The notes under the pieces are model-generated. The model saw nothing but the letters and a program-made list of their open reading frames with translations, made no database searches and was not told the origin of the DNA. The position numbers were made by a program, and so were the translations under genes. From Ornithinibacillus salinisoli (GTDB lineage: Bacteria > Bacillota > Bacilli > Bacillales > Amphibacillaceae): a stretch of DNA of 64,000 nt. Each line of letters begins with the position of its first letter. The first letter of the stretch is position 1. Positions 17,629 to 26,937 of the stretch are shown piece by piece. Location: NCBI RefSeq assembly GCF_042682545.1, contig NZ_JBHUHQ010000013.1. The stretch is one strand, 5' to 3'.

Positions 17629-17860
17629 ACAATCTGATATGTATTATGTTTTTGGCATTACTTAAAAAAGGTTATGCATTATTTGCTATAACGTAACTAT
17701 GTTTGTATCATTTTTAGTTCCGCTCCATAATACATGATTATCTTAAACAATTTTCCCGTAACTTTCTATTAAATATACATAGATCCCACAATTATATTGT
17801 GATTGGTTCATTCCGAATTGGTAGTTATTCTAGAATGTTTCTCGTAAGCGGTAGATAATA

Positions 17861-17889
17861 TTGGTGCAGCTTCAAACAGCTGCACCACC
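17861..17889. terminator. Hairpin after the 28-codon ORF
   Basis: Perfect arms GGTGCAGC and GCTGCACC with an 8-base loop lie 14-40 bases downstream of the small minus-strand ORF. The minus-strand tail (AATATTATCT) is only moderately T-rich, so terminator function is probable but not certain. Confidence 0.5.
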
Positions 17890-17901
17890 ATTTTGAATCA
17901 C

Positions 17902-17988
17902 TTAGTCTTTATAAGTTGTGGGTACACGTCCTTGGCCTAAAAAATCCTTCCAGCGTTTTTTTAGCTTTTCTTTTAGGCGTTTTAACAT
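17902..17988 (-). CDS. Putative 28-residue basic peptide
   Basis: An ATG-to-TAA ORF of 28 codons. The first 15 residues alternate Lys, Arg and Leu (MLKRLKEKLKKRW), a likely amphipathic helix; the rest reads KDFLGQGRVPTTYKD. GAAAGGAG lies 12 bases before the ATG, rather far. A possible -10 (TATACT) is found about 80 bases upstream with a poor -35. A hairpin follows. I do not recognise it. It could be a real small membrane-associated peptide or chance. Confidence 0.4.
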   Translation of the reverse strand: MLKRLKEKLKKRWKDFLGQGRVPTTYKD

Positions 17989-18233
17989 TTTGGACTACAA
18001 CTCCTTTCAGCGAATTCAAGAAAAGCGAAAAACGTTCTACCGATCCAATCCCTCTTAACTATAGTATAGTACGATTTTAGAAATATTGGAATAAAAATCC
18101 CTCTTATATGAAAAAACTTTTTTTTAACTGGTTTTTAATGACATGTAAAAACTAACTATAATATATTACTTGTATGTATATTTTTTACCTACATTCATTT
18201 CTTATACATTCGCTAATAATGAAGTTACTAGAT

Positions 18234-18263
18234 AAAAAAACAACAGCTGAAGGATAGCTGTTG
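18234..18263 (-). terminator. Terminator of peptide deformylase
   Basis: CAACAGCT and AGCTGTTG arms with a 7-base loop; the adjacent A-run reads as a T-run on the minus strand. The stem ends just past the def stop codon. Confidence 0.8.
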
Positions 18264-18266
18264 TTT

Positions 18267-18818
18267 TTATTCAATAGCTTTAGCATTTTCTGGAATTGCA
18301 TAGGGGTTATCATCGTTTATGTGATCATAGAACATAATTCCGTTTAAGTGGTCTACCTCATGCTGAAAAACAATAGCAGCATAATCTCTTAAACGTAATT
18401 TTAATTTATTACCATCTAAATCAGTTGCTGTTACTGTGATTCTTGCATAGCGTGGTACATAACCTTCTACATTACGATCAACGGAAAGACACCCTTCACC
18501 AGCAGTTAAATAAGCTTTCTCTACAGAATGACTTACTATTTTAGGGTTGAGTAATCCGTAACTGTATAATTTCCCGTTGAGATCTTCAAAATGTAAAGCA
18601 ACCATCCGTTTCGATACGCCTAGTTGAGGTGCTGCTAAACCTACGCCAGGACGTAAGTTATATTTTGAACAGACTTTTTCATCTTGACTATTTTTTAGAT
18701 AAGTTAGCATATCATTTAAGAGTTCTAATTCCTCCTCTGATGGTGGAAGTAGTACTTCACCTGCAACTTCTCTTAGTGATGGGTGGCCTTCTCGTACAAT
18801 GTCGTCCATCATTATCAT
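18267..18818 (-). CDS. defB: Peptide deformylase
   Basis: It removes the N-formyl group from nascent proteins. All three metal-site motifs are intact: GVGLAAPQLG near residue 60, EGCLSVDR near 110, and QHEVDHLNG near 153. 183 residues. It matches B. subtilis DefB (YkrB), including the N-terminal MIMMDDIVREGHP. The SD GGAG is nine bases from the ATG. It lies between rnjA and the pdh region as in B. subtilis. Confidence 0.95.
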   Translation of the reverse strand: MIMMDDIVREGHPSLREVAGEVLLPPSEEELELLNDMLTYLKNSQDEKVCSKYNLRPGVGLAAPQLGVSKRMVALHFEDLNGKLYSYGLLNPKIVSHSVEKAYLTAGEGCLSVDRNVEGYVPRYARITVTATDLDGNKLKLRLRDYAAIVFQHEVDHLNGIMFYDHINDDNPYAIPENAKAIE

Positions 18819-19025
18819 TTCTTGTCACTCCAAACTTTTTCAATATGAATTCCTGTATGTGTATCAATTCATAAGTTTATCATAAACCATCTAAGTAAAT
18901 CATAGATTTGCATTAAACAAGCTAATAAATTTTTATTCGTTACTAGTCCTATTTATGTTATACTTGAACTAATTATGAAACATATTTAATTAATTTGAAC
19001 AGCTATGAAGAGGAGAAGATGCTGC

Positions 19026-19688
19026 ATGACGTTAAAGAAAATTATATTTCCACTTATAATGAGTACTTTTTTTGTGTTAACAGCATGCGGAGAGTCTGTT
19101 GATACACAAATATATAATCATTTGGAAGAGGCTGTAAGTCTTGAAAAGGGCTTTGAAGATCAACAAACCGCCATCAATAATCTGGAAAAGAAAGAACAAG
19201 AGATTTATGAAAAGATCATTGAATTAGGCATGGATGATTTTGACACAATTAAAGAATTGTCCGTTGAGGCGACTACTGTTATTGATGAGAGAGCAGATAA
19301 GATTGAGATCGAAAAAAATAGCATTGATGAATCACGTGTTGAGTTTGAAAAGGCAGAATCATTAATTAATGAAATTGATGATGAAACAGTAAAAGATAAA
19401 GCAGAAAATATGTATGAAGTGATGATGGAACGGTATGATGCATATGGAATACTCTACGAAGCTTATATTAACTCATTGAATTTAGAAAGAGAACTGTATG
19501 AGATGTTACAAAAGGATGAGATGGATCAGGAAACGTTAACAGCCCATATTGATAAGATAAATGAAAGTTATCAAGTTGTGATTGAAGCAAATGAAACTTT
19601 TAACACCTACACTTCTGATTATAACCAACTAAAGAAAGAATATTATGATGTAGCAGATATAAATGTTACCTATGACAACAAAAATTAA
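19026..19688 (+). CDS. ykyA: YkyA family lipoprotein
   Basis: A signal peptide ending LTACG gives a lipoprotein anchored outside the membrane. The mature part is almost entirely acidic alpha-helix and coiled coil, typical of the YkyA (putative cell-wall-binding lipoprotein) family that precedes pdhA in Bacillus. The first ATG (19005) is part of the SD-containing ATGAAGAGGAG, so ATG 19026 is chosen; 220 residues. Precise role unknown. Confidence 0.85.
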   Translation: MTLKKIIFPLIMSTFFVLTACGESVDTQIYNHLEEAVSLEKGFEDQQTAINNLEKKEQEIYEKIIELGMDDFDTIKELSVEATTVIDERADKIEIEKNSIDESRVEFEKAESLINEIDDETVKDKAENMYEVMMERYDAYGILYEAYINSLNLERELYEMLQKDEMDQETLTAHIDKINESYQVVIEANETFNTYTSDYNQLKKEYYDVADINVTYDNKN

Positions 19689-19728
19689 ATCCGAGCTAGA
19701 GAGGCTGTACCAAAAACATTTTAATTGG

Positions 19729-19766
19729 AAGAACCATCAAAGTAATAAAGCTTTGGTGGTTCTTTT
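19729..19766 (+). terminator. Terminator of ykyA
   Basis: Arms AAGAACCATCAAAG and CTTTGGTGGTTCTT (one G-T pair) with an 8-base loop and a TTTT tail. Confidence 0.85.
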
Positions 19767-20382
19767 GTAACTTAATAGAGAAAAAGAGAAAGCTAGGCAA
19801 ACTCATATTTCTAATTGTTTCTATGTGCGATGCCATGTTGTCGAAGCTTTTATTATCTAGCGAGAACAGTACGTAAGGGAAGATTCGGCAAGATGCGAGT
19901 GAAATAGATGATACCCATACTCATGGAAAGCGTCTGTCGGTACGGTAATCTACACCAACTTATTATTGGATACATAATTATACTTCAAGAAGAAAAGGGG
20001 GCTACCCATATGTCGTGAAACACGACATATGGGCAGCCTTTTTTTGATTGAATAATACAGTTTCAATAACAAATTATAACAGCTTACTATAATGTGGATG
20101 ATCTGTATCTATTTCCGTAAAACAGTAACAAAAAAATAATAAATCGTAAAACAAACTAGTTGACCGATCGGAACATCATGAGCTAAACTTTAAGTGTATT
20201 AAAAATTGTACCAGTATTTTTCTTGATGATTATGTAACAGTTTTTTGGTGTCATTATCTATAATTTTGATTTTGCGTGAAAAATGTACAAAAAAATGGAA
20301 AATAGGTACAGATTTTCTAACGTTTTGGGAAGGCTAGAAAAGATAATATAAAAGGATAGAAGAAAGGAAGAGGTGAACTATT
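19767..20382 (+). other. Long non-coding gap before pdhA
   Basis: No ORF with a ribosome site is seen. 19840-19975 is richer in G than its surroundings and includes GGAAAGCGTCTGTCGG, which faintly resembles the GC-rich element at 51.8 kb and may be a decayed copy. A strong terminator at 19996-20045 has no gene before it. 20046-20382 is the pdh leader; I could not find a convincing consensus promoter in it. Confidence 0.5.
19996..20045 (+). terminator. Strong terminator without an upstream gene
   Basis: Long arms including CCCATATGTCGTG and CACGACATATGGG with a 3-base loop, extended by GGCT/AGCC across one mismatch, then a run of seven T. It is too strong to be chance, yet ykyA already has its own terminator 240 bases earlier. 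Confidence 0.8.
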
Positions 20383-21465
20383 TTGAAACACGTACTTGAA
20401 AGTGTGGAAAGTCAGTTCGAAATGTTCCAGATTCTTAACGAAGATGGGAAAATAGTAAATAAGGAATACTTACCTGATTTATCAGATGAAGAATTAAAAG
20501 AGCTTATGAAGAGAATGGTTTATACGCGCATTCTAGATCAACGCTCTATTGCATTAAACCGTCAAGGACGCTTAGGTTTTTACGCTCCTACTGCTGGTCA
20601 AGAAGCATCTCAATTAGGAAGTCATTTTGCTCTTGAAAAAGAAGATTTTATATTACCTGGGTATCGTGATGTACCACAATTAATTTGGCATGGCCTTCCA
20701 TTATATCAAGCTTTCTTATTCTCAAGAGGACATTTCCATGGAAATCAAATGCCTGAAGGTGTACATGCATTAAGCCCTCAAATTATTATTGGTGCACAAT
20801 ATGTTCAAGCTGCAGGTGTTGGTTTGGGTATGAAAATACGCGGTAAAAAAGCAGTAGCAATTACGTATACTGGTGACGGCGGAACTTCTCAAGGTGATTT
20901 CTATGAAGGAATTAACTTTGCTGGGGCTTATGGTGCTAACTGTATTTTCGTTGTGCAAAATAATGGTTTCGCAATTTCTGTTCCTCGTGAAAAGCAAACA
21001 GCAGCGAAAACTTTAGCACAAAAAGGAGTCGCAGCTGGTATTGAAGGCCTTCAAGTAGATGGAATGGATGTACTTGCTGTTTACGCAGCAACGAAGCATG
21101 CTCGTGATCGTGCAATTAACGGGGAGGGACCAATGTTACTTGAATTGATGACATATCGTTATGGTCCACATACTATGGCTGGAGATGACCCAACACGCTA
21201 CCGTACATCTGAAATGGATTCGGAGTGGGAGAAAAAAGATCCATTAGTACGTTTCCGGAAATACTTAGAGGGTAAAAAACTCTGGTCTGAAGAAGAAGAG
21301 AATAAAGTAATTGAGGAAGCAAAAGAAGAAATTAAAAACGCTATTAAAGAAGCAGATAAATATCCTAAACAAAAAGTAACTGATTTAATTTCAAATATGT
21401 ATGAGGAACTTCCAGTAAATCTTCAAGAGCAAATGGAAGAATACAAAGCAAAGGAGTCGAAGTAA
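20383..21465 (+). CDS. pdhA: Pyruvate dehydrogenase E1 alpha subunit
   Basis: The first component of the pyruvate dehydrogenase complex; with PdhB it decarboxylates pyruvate using thiamine diphosphate. The ThDP motif runs from GDGGTSQGD to QNNGFAIS around residues 165-200, and the phosphorylation-loop region is YRYGPHTMAGDDP. TTG start with GGAAGAGGTG upstream. 360 residues. It is the first gene of pdhABCD, three bases before pdhB. Confidence 0.96.
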   Translation: MKHVLESVESQFEMFQILNEDGKIVNKEYLPDLSDEELKELMKRMVYTRILDQRSIALNRQGRLGFYAPTAGQEASQLGSHFALEKEDFILPGYRDVPQLIWHGLPLYQAFLFSRGHFHGNQMPEGVHALSPQIIIGAQYVQAAGVGLGMKIRGKKAVAITYTGDGGTSQGDFYEGINFAGAYGANCIFVVQNNGFAISVPREKQTAAKTLAQKGVAAGIEGLQVDGMDVLAVYAATKHARDRAINGEGPMLLELMTYRYGPHTMAGDDPTRYRTSEMDSEWEKKDPLVRFRKYLEGKKLWSEEEENKVIEEAKEEIKNAIKEADKYPKQKVTDLISNMYEELPVNLQEQMEEYKAKESK

Positions 21466-21468
21466 ATC

Positions 21469-22446
21469 ATGGCACAAATGACAATGATTCAAGCAATCAC
21501 CGAAGCAATGCGCACAGAACTTAAAAATGATGAAAATGTGCTTGTATTTGGTGAAGATGTTGGCCAAAATGGTGGGGTTTTCCGTGCTACAGAAGGCCTG
21601 CAAAAAGAATTTGGGGAAGATCGTGTATTTGACACGCCATTAGCTGAATCTGGAATTGGTGGCTTAGCTATTGGTCTTGGTTTACAGGGCTTTCGTCCAG
21701 TACCAGAGATTCAGTTCTTCGGCTTTGTTTATGAAGTAATGGACTCTATTAATGGACAAATGGCACGTATGCGTTACCGTTCAGGTGGTACTCATACATC
21801 TCCAATTACTGTTCGATCACCTTTTGGTGGGGGAGTACATACTCCTGAACTTCATGCGGACTCATTAGAGGGGTTAGTTGCACAACAACCAGGTCTTAAA
21901 GTTGTTATACCTTCCACTCCTTATGATGCGAAAGGATTATTAATATCTTCAATCCGTGATAATGATCCAGTAATTTTCTTAGAACATATGAAGCTTTATC
22001 GTTCATTCCGAGGAGAAGTGCCTGAAGAGGAATATACGATTGAATTAGGGAAAGCTGATGTAAAACGAGAAGGTAAAGACGTTACAATCGTTACTTATGG
22101 AGCAATGGTTCATGCTTCATTGAAAGCAGCTGAAGAACTTGAAAAAGATGGAGTTAGCGTCGAAGTTATTGATTTACGTACAGTATCACCAATTGATACG
22201 GAAACAATTGTAGAATCAGTTAAGAAAACAAATCGTGTTGTTATTGTTCAAGAAGCACAACGTCAAGCAGGTATGGCAGCCCATATCACTGCAGAAATTC
22301 AAGAACGAGCAATTTTACATCTGGAAGCACCAATTTTACGTGTTACAGCACCAGATACAGTATACTCATTCTCTGAAGCAGAAGAAGTATGGCTACCAAA
22401 TCATAAAGACATCGTAGAAAAAGTAAACAACGTAATGAATTTCTAA
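21469..22446 (+). CDS. pdhB: Pyruvate dehydrogenase E1 beta subunit
   Basis: The E1 partner of PdhA. The transketolase-like domain shows FGEDVGQNGGVFRAT and FDTPLAESGIGGLAIG, and the C-terminal domain includes VVIVQEAQRQAGMAAH. 325 residues, standard for E1 beta. Three bases separate it from pdhA, and a GGAGTCG SD lies in the pdhA end. Confidence 0.96.
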   Translation: MAQMTMIQAITEAMRTELKNDENVLVFGEDVGQNGGVFRATEGLQKEFGEDRVFDTPLAESGIGGLAIGLGLQGFRPVPEIQFFGFVYEVMDSINGQMARMRYRSGGTHTSPITVRSPFGGGVHTPELHADSLEGLVAQQPGLKVVIPSTPYDAKGLLISSIRDNDPVIFLEHMKLYRSFRGEVPEEEYTIELGKADVKREGKDVTIVTYGAMVHASLKAAEELEKDGVSVEVIDLRTVSPIDTETIVESVKKTNRVVIVQEAQRQAGMAAHITAEIQERAILHLEAPILRVTAPDTVYSFSEAEEVWLPNHKDIVEKVNNVMNF

Positions 22447-22460
22447 AAGGAGGTAGTATA

Positions 22461-23735
22461 ATGGCATTTGTATTTAAATTGCCGGATATAGGTGAAGGAA
22501 TTCACGAAGGTGAAATCGTTAAATGGTTTGTAAAAGAAGGCGATGAAATAAAAGAAGATGACGTACTTTGTGAGGTGCAAAATGATAAAGCTGTCGTTGA
22601 AATCCCATCTCCAGTTGAGGGTAAAGTTACGAAATTACATGTAGAAGAGGGAACAGTCGCTGTCGTAGGTGACAGCCTTATATCTTTTGATGCAGAAGGT
22701 TATGAAGATGAAGGTGATGAAACTCCAGAAACGGAAGAAAAACAGGAGCAAGCACCGACGGAATCACCTAAAGCAGATACCGAACAAACAATGGATGAGC
22801 AAGCAGATGATAAACGTGTGATCGCAATGCCATCTGTTCGTAAATATGCTCGTGATAATAACGTAAATATTCGCCAAGTATCTGGATCTGGAAGAAATGG
22901 ACGTATTGTCAAAGAAGATATTGACAGCTACTTAAATGGTGGTCAACCAACTGAAGCTTCTGAAACTGCTGAAGAACCAGTACAAGAAGATACTACTGCA
23001 AAGACTGCAGCACCAACTGTACCAGCAGGCGACTATCCTGAAACACGTGAGAAAATGAGTGCGATTCGTAAATCTATTGCTAAAGCAATGGTTAATTCGA
23101 AAACAAAAGCACCTCACGTAACATTACTTGATGAAGTAGATGTAACTGAGTTAGTAGCACATCGCAAGAAATTTAAAGCTGTTGCAGCAGAGCAAGAAAT
23201 TAAATTAACTTACTTGCCATACGTTGTTAAAGCAATTGTATCTGCATTGAGACAATTCCCAATACTAAATGCTTCAATTGACGATGCAACGGATGAAATT
23301 GTTCAAAAACATTATTACAATATTGGTATTGCAGCAGATACAGAAAAAGGTTTACTAGTACCAGTTGTAAAAGATGCCGATCGTAAGTCCATTTTCACAA
23401 TATCATCAGAAATCAATGAATTGGCAGATAAGGCAAGAAGTGGTAAACTTAGCCCTGAAGAGATGAAAGGTGCATCAAGTACAATTACGAATATTGGATC
23501 AGCTGGCGGACAATGGTTTACTCCGGTTATTAATTATCCAGAAGCTGCAATTTTAGGTATTGGCCGTATTGCTGAAAAGCCAATCGTACGTGATGGAGAA
23601 ATTGTTGTTGCTCCAGTACTTGCATTATCATTGAGCTTCGATCACCGTATTGTTGACGGTGCTACAGCTCAGCATGCCCTAAATCAAATCAAGCGTTTAT
23701 TGAGTGATCCACAATTAATCATGATGGAGGCGTAA
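22461..23735 (+). CDS. pdhC: Dihydrolipoamide acetyltransferase E2
   Basis: The core of the complex. The lipoyl domain carries the lipoylated Lys at residue 43 in VQNDKAVVEI. After an acidic hinge (about residues 80-115), the E3/E1-binding domain reads PSVRKYARDNNVN; a second Ala/Pro/Glu-rich linker follows; and the catalytic domain ends with the DHRIVDGA motif. One lipoyl domain, 424 residues. SD AAAGGAGG precedes the ATG. Confidence 0.96.
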   Translation: MAFVFKLPDIGEGIHEGEIVKWFVKEGDEIKEDDVLCEVQNDKAVVEIPSPVEGKVTKLHVEEGTVAVVGDSLISFDAEGYEDEGDETPETEEKQEQAPTESPKADTEQTMDEQADDKRVIAMPSVRKYARDNNVNIRQVSGSGRNGRIVKEDIDSYLNGGQPTEASETAEEPVQEDTTAKTAAPTVPAGDYPETREKMSAIRKSIAKAMVNSKTKAPHVTLLDEVDVTELVAHRKKFKAVAAEQEIKLTYLPYVVKAIVSALRQFPILNASIDDATDEIVQKHYYNIGIAADTEKGLLVPVVKDADRKSIFTISSEINELADKARSGKLSPEEMKGASSTITNIGSAGGQWFTPVINYPEAAILGIGRIAEKPIVRDGEIVVAPVLALSLSFDHRIVDGATAQHALNQIKRLLSDPQLIMMEA

Positions 23736-23739
23736 GGTT

Positions 23740-25146
23740 ATGGTAGTAGGAGATTTCCCAATTGAATTAGACACATTAGTTGTTGGAGCGGGTCCTGGTG
23801 GCTATGTAGCTGCTATACGTGCTGCACAACTGGGACAAAAAGTTACGATTGTTGATAAAGGTTCTCTAGGTGGAGTTTGCTTGAATGTTGGATGTATTCC
23901 TTCAAAAGCATTAATTCAAGCAGGTCACCAAGTAGAAAATGCACATGGAAGTGCTGATCTTGGTATCTCTACGGAAAAGGTTTCTGTAGATTTCTCTAAA
24001 GTCCAAGAATGGAAAGCTTCAGTAGTAAATAAATTAACTTCTGGTGTGGAAGGACTTTTAAAAGGAAATAAAGTAGATATCGTTAGTGGTGAAGTTTACT
24101 TTGTAGATAAAAATACGGCTAAAGTGATGGATGATAAAAACTCTCAAACCTATACATTTAATAACTGTATTATTGCAACAGGTTCATCACCAATCGAAAT
24201 CCCAACATTTAAGTTTTCTGATCGTGTACTAGATTCAACTGGTGCATTAAACTTAGACGAAATTCCGAAAAAGATGGTTGTTATCGGTGCTGGATATGTT
24301 GGTAGTGAACTTGGTTCAGCGTATGCTAACTTCGGTACAGAAGTTGTTTTCCTTGAGGGTGCAAAAGACATTCTAAGTGGCTTCGAAAAACAAATGACAC
24401 AACTAGTTAAAAAGCGCTTGAAGAAAAAAGGTGCTACCATCATTACAGAAGCGATGGCTAAAGGTGTAGAAGAAACAAAAGATGGCGTGAAAGTTACGTA
24501 TGAAGCTAAAGGCAAAGAGGAAACAGTTGAGGCTGACTATGTATTAGTTACGGTTGGTCGTCGCCCTAATACAGAAGAAATTGGATTAGAGCAAGTTGGT
24601 ATTGAAATGACAGACCGTGGTCTTGTAAAAGTGGATAAACAATGTCGCACTAATGTAGATAATATCTATGCAATCGGTGATATTGTTGATGGACCTCCAC
24701 TTGCACACAAAGCTTCTTATGAAGGTAAAATTGCAGCAGAAGCAATTAGTGGCGAGAAATCTGAAATTGATTATATCGGTATTCCTGCTGTAGCATTTAC
24801 GGAACCTGAATTAGCGACTGTTGGTATGAGTGAAGCAGAAGCAAAAGAAGCTGGTTATGAAGTGAAAGTTGCTAAATTCCCATTTGCAGCTAATGGCCGT
24901 GCATTATCGTTAAATAATAGTGACGGATTCTTAAAACTTGTTACACGTAAAGAGGATGGACTTGTTCTAGGTGGTCAAATTGCTGGACCTAATGCAAGTG
25001 ATATGATTTCTGAAGTAGGGCTAGCTGTAGAAGCTGGTATGACTGCAGAAGATCTTGCACTTACAATCCATGCACATCCAACTTTAGGTGAAATTACAAT
25101 GGAGGCTGCTGAAGTAGCTTTAGGTACTCCAATTCATATGTTATAA
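23740..25146 (+). CDS. pdhD: Dihydrolipoamide dehydrogenase E3
   Basis: It reoxidises the lipoyl groups using FAD and NAD+. The FAD motif GAGPGGYVAAIRAAQLG, the redox disulfide CLNVGCIPSK, the NAD motif GAGYVGSELGSAYANFG and the active-site His of IHAHPTLGE are all present. 468 residues. ATG 23740 lies four bases after pdhC, whose last codons contain the GGAGG SD. Confidence 0.96.
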   Translation: MVVGDFPIELDTLVVGAGPGGYVAAIRAAQLGQKVTIVDKGSLGGVCLNVGCIPSKALIQAGHQVENAHGSADLGISTEKVSVDFSKVQEWKASVVNKLTSGVEGLLKGNKVDIVSGEVYFVDKNTAKVMDDKNSQTYTFNNCIIATGSSPIEIPTFKFSDRVLDSTGALNLDEIPKKMVVIGAGYVGSELGSAYANFGTEVVFLEGAKDILSGFEKQMTQLVKKRLKKKGATIITEAMAKGVEETKDGVKVTYEAKGKEETVEADYVLVTVGRRPNTEEIGLEQVGIEMTDRGLVKVDKQCRTNVDNIYAIGDIVDGPPLAHKASYEGKIAAEAISGEKSEIDYIGIPAVAFTEPELATVGMSEAEAKEAGYEVKVAKFPFAANGRALSLNNSDGFLKLVTRKEDGLVLGGQIAGPNASDMISEVGLAVEAGMTAEDLALTIHAHPTLGEITMEAAEVALGTPIHML

Positions 25147-25158
25147 GTTGAAAATATA

Positions 25159-25195
25159 AAAAAGAGTTGTGCGGAGGTACCGTACAACTCTTTTT
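25159..25195. terminator. Terminator of pdhABCD
   Basis: AAAGAGTTGT and ACAACTCTTT arms with inner CGG/CCG pairs, then TTTTT. It lies in the convergent gap with the BCCT gene and may serve both. Confidence 0.85.
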
Positions 25196-25209
25196 CTATG
25201 AATAAATGA

Positions 25210-26742
25210 TCATCTATTGCCTTTTTTAACTCTTGCATCCATTTCTTTCTTTTCCGCTTTGAACGATTTTAATAAGGACAACACAATTAAAATCATAATG
25301 ATTGTAAAAGGTAGTGCTACAATAATTGCAGCAGTTTGTAATGCTTCTAGCCCACCTTGCCATAGCAATACAGCTGCAGCGCTTGATTGAATTACTCCCC
25401 AAAATAATTTTACCTGATTAGCTGGATAAAGACTTCCGTTAGTTGTCTGCATGCCGAGAACAAAGGTAGCAGAGTCTGCGGAAGTAATAAAGAATGTACT
25501 GATCAATAAAATGGCAATGAGTGACATGATCATACCTAATGGGTAATGCTCTAACACCGCAAATAATGCAGCTTCAGTGCCGGAGTTATTTACATGTTCC
25601 ATAATATTTGCTTTTTCAAAGAAATCCAAGTTAATTGCTGATCCACCAAATACTGAGAACCAAAGTGCTCCAAAAATAGTGGGAACTAATAACACCCCGG
25701 TAACAAATTCTCTAATTGTTCTCCCTCTAGAAACTCGAGCGATGAATGTTCCTACAAAAGGCGCCCATGAAATCCACCATGCCCAATAAAATATGGTCCA
25801 CCCTTTTATCCAATCTAGATTATCTGTATCAAAGGGTGTCATTCGTAAGCTCATGCTTGGTAGGTTTTGAATATATGTTCCGAATGTAGTTGTGAACATA
25901 TTCATAATGAATTTAGTTGGTCCTAAAAATAACAGGAATAACATTAAACTTATGGCAAGTACAATATTTGCATTACTTAAATATTTAATACCCTTGTTTA
26001 ATCCGGTAGATGCAGAAATCATATACAATACGGTTACTATTAGTATAATGATTAATTGAAACAGGAATGTTTGGTCAAATCCAAAGACAAATGATAAGCC
26101 ACCACTGATTTGAATTGCTCCAAATCCAAGCGAGGTGGCGACCCCGAAAACAGTCGCAAAAACTACTATTGTATCGACAAGCGTACCCCAGCGACCCTTA
26201 ATTTTATCACCAAATAACGGTTCCAATATGGCACTTACTACACCAGGTGATTGTTTCCGAAACTTAAAATAAGCTAATGCTAATGCTATTGTTGCATATA
26301 TAGCCCATGGATGAAATCCCCAGTGGAAAAAACTATATTGCATTGCGGTTTTTGCTGCCTCATTTGTTTCTGCTTCTCCATATGGTGGTGAATAAAAATG
26401 TGATAATGGTTCTGCTGCGCCCCAAAATACTAAACCTATTCCCATTCCGGCGCTAAACAACATCGCAAACCATGTAATGTAGGAGTATTCAGGTTCATCT
26501 CCTGGCCTTCCTAGCTTAATCTGTCCATATTTAGAAAAAATCAAATAGATAGCAAAAATGAGAAACCCTGTTGCACTAAATAAATAGAACCATCCAAATT
26601 TATCTACTATGTACCCTTGAATAAGTGTTGTAACATCATCAAGATTTCCATTGGGTAAAATACTTTCAGGTATTAAACCCCATACGACAAACAAAACTGC
26701 AACAATTGCAGAGATATAAAACACATTAGAAACTCGTTTCAT
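25210..26742 (-). CDS. BCCT family betaine/carnitine/choline transporter
   Basis: A secondary transporter for quaternary-amine osmolytes with about 12 membrane segments. The family glycine motif GMGIGLVFWGAAEP, the WGFHPWAIYA stretch and the aromatic substrate box WAWWISWAPFVGTFIARVSRGRTIREF are visible. GMGIG is the version found in sodium-coupled betaine carriers such as BetP and OpuD, so glycine betaine is the most likely substrate. 510 residues; the short basic C-terminus (KAEKKEMDARVKKGNR) may be the osmosensing tail. It is not part of this locus in B. subtilis. Confidence 0.9.
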   Translation of the reverse strand: MKRVSNVFYISAIVAVLFVVWGLIPESILPNGNLDDVTTLIQGYIVDKFGWFYLFSATGFLIFAIYLIFSKYGQIKLGRPGDEPEYSYITWFAMLFSAGMGIGLVFWGAAEPLSHFYSPPYGEAETNEAAKTAMQYSFFHWGFHPWAIYATIALALAYFKFRKQSPGVVSAILEPLFGDKIKGRWGTLVDTIVVFATVFGVATSLGFGAIQISGGLSFVFGFDQTFLFQLIIILIVTVLYMISASTGLNKGIKYLSNANIVLAISLMLFLLFLGPTKFIMNMFTTTFGTYIQNLPSMSLRMTPFDTDNLDWIKGWTIFYWAWWISWAPFVGTFIARVSRGRTIREFVTGVLLVPTIFGALWFSVFGGSAINLDFFEKANIMEHVNNSGTEAALFAVLEHYPLGMIMSLIAILLISTFFITSADSATFVLGMQTTNGSLYPANQVKLFWGVIQSSAAAVLLWQGGLEALQTAAIIVALPFTIIMILIVLSLLKSFKAEKKEMDARVKKGNR

Positions 26743-26937
26743 TACAAAAATCCCTTCTGTCTATACTTGTTTTTTCCAAATGACACTAAGGTATTATATC
26801 AATTCTGTTCTTACTATTTCCATTTAAAGGCTTTATAATTCCATGATTTTTAAATCAGTACTTTTAGTCTTGTCAACTCGGACAAGCTAAACTAAACTGA
26901 AGGTGACTATATAAAAATAACAGCAGGAGGAATACCA

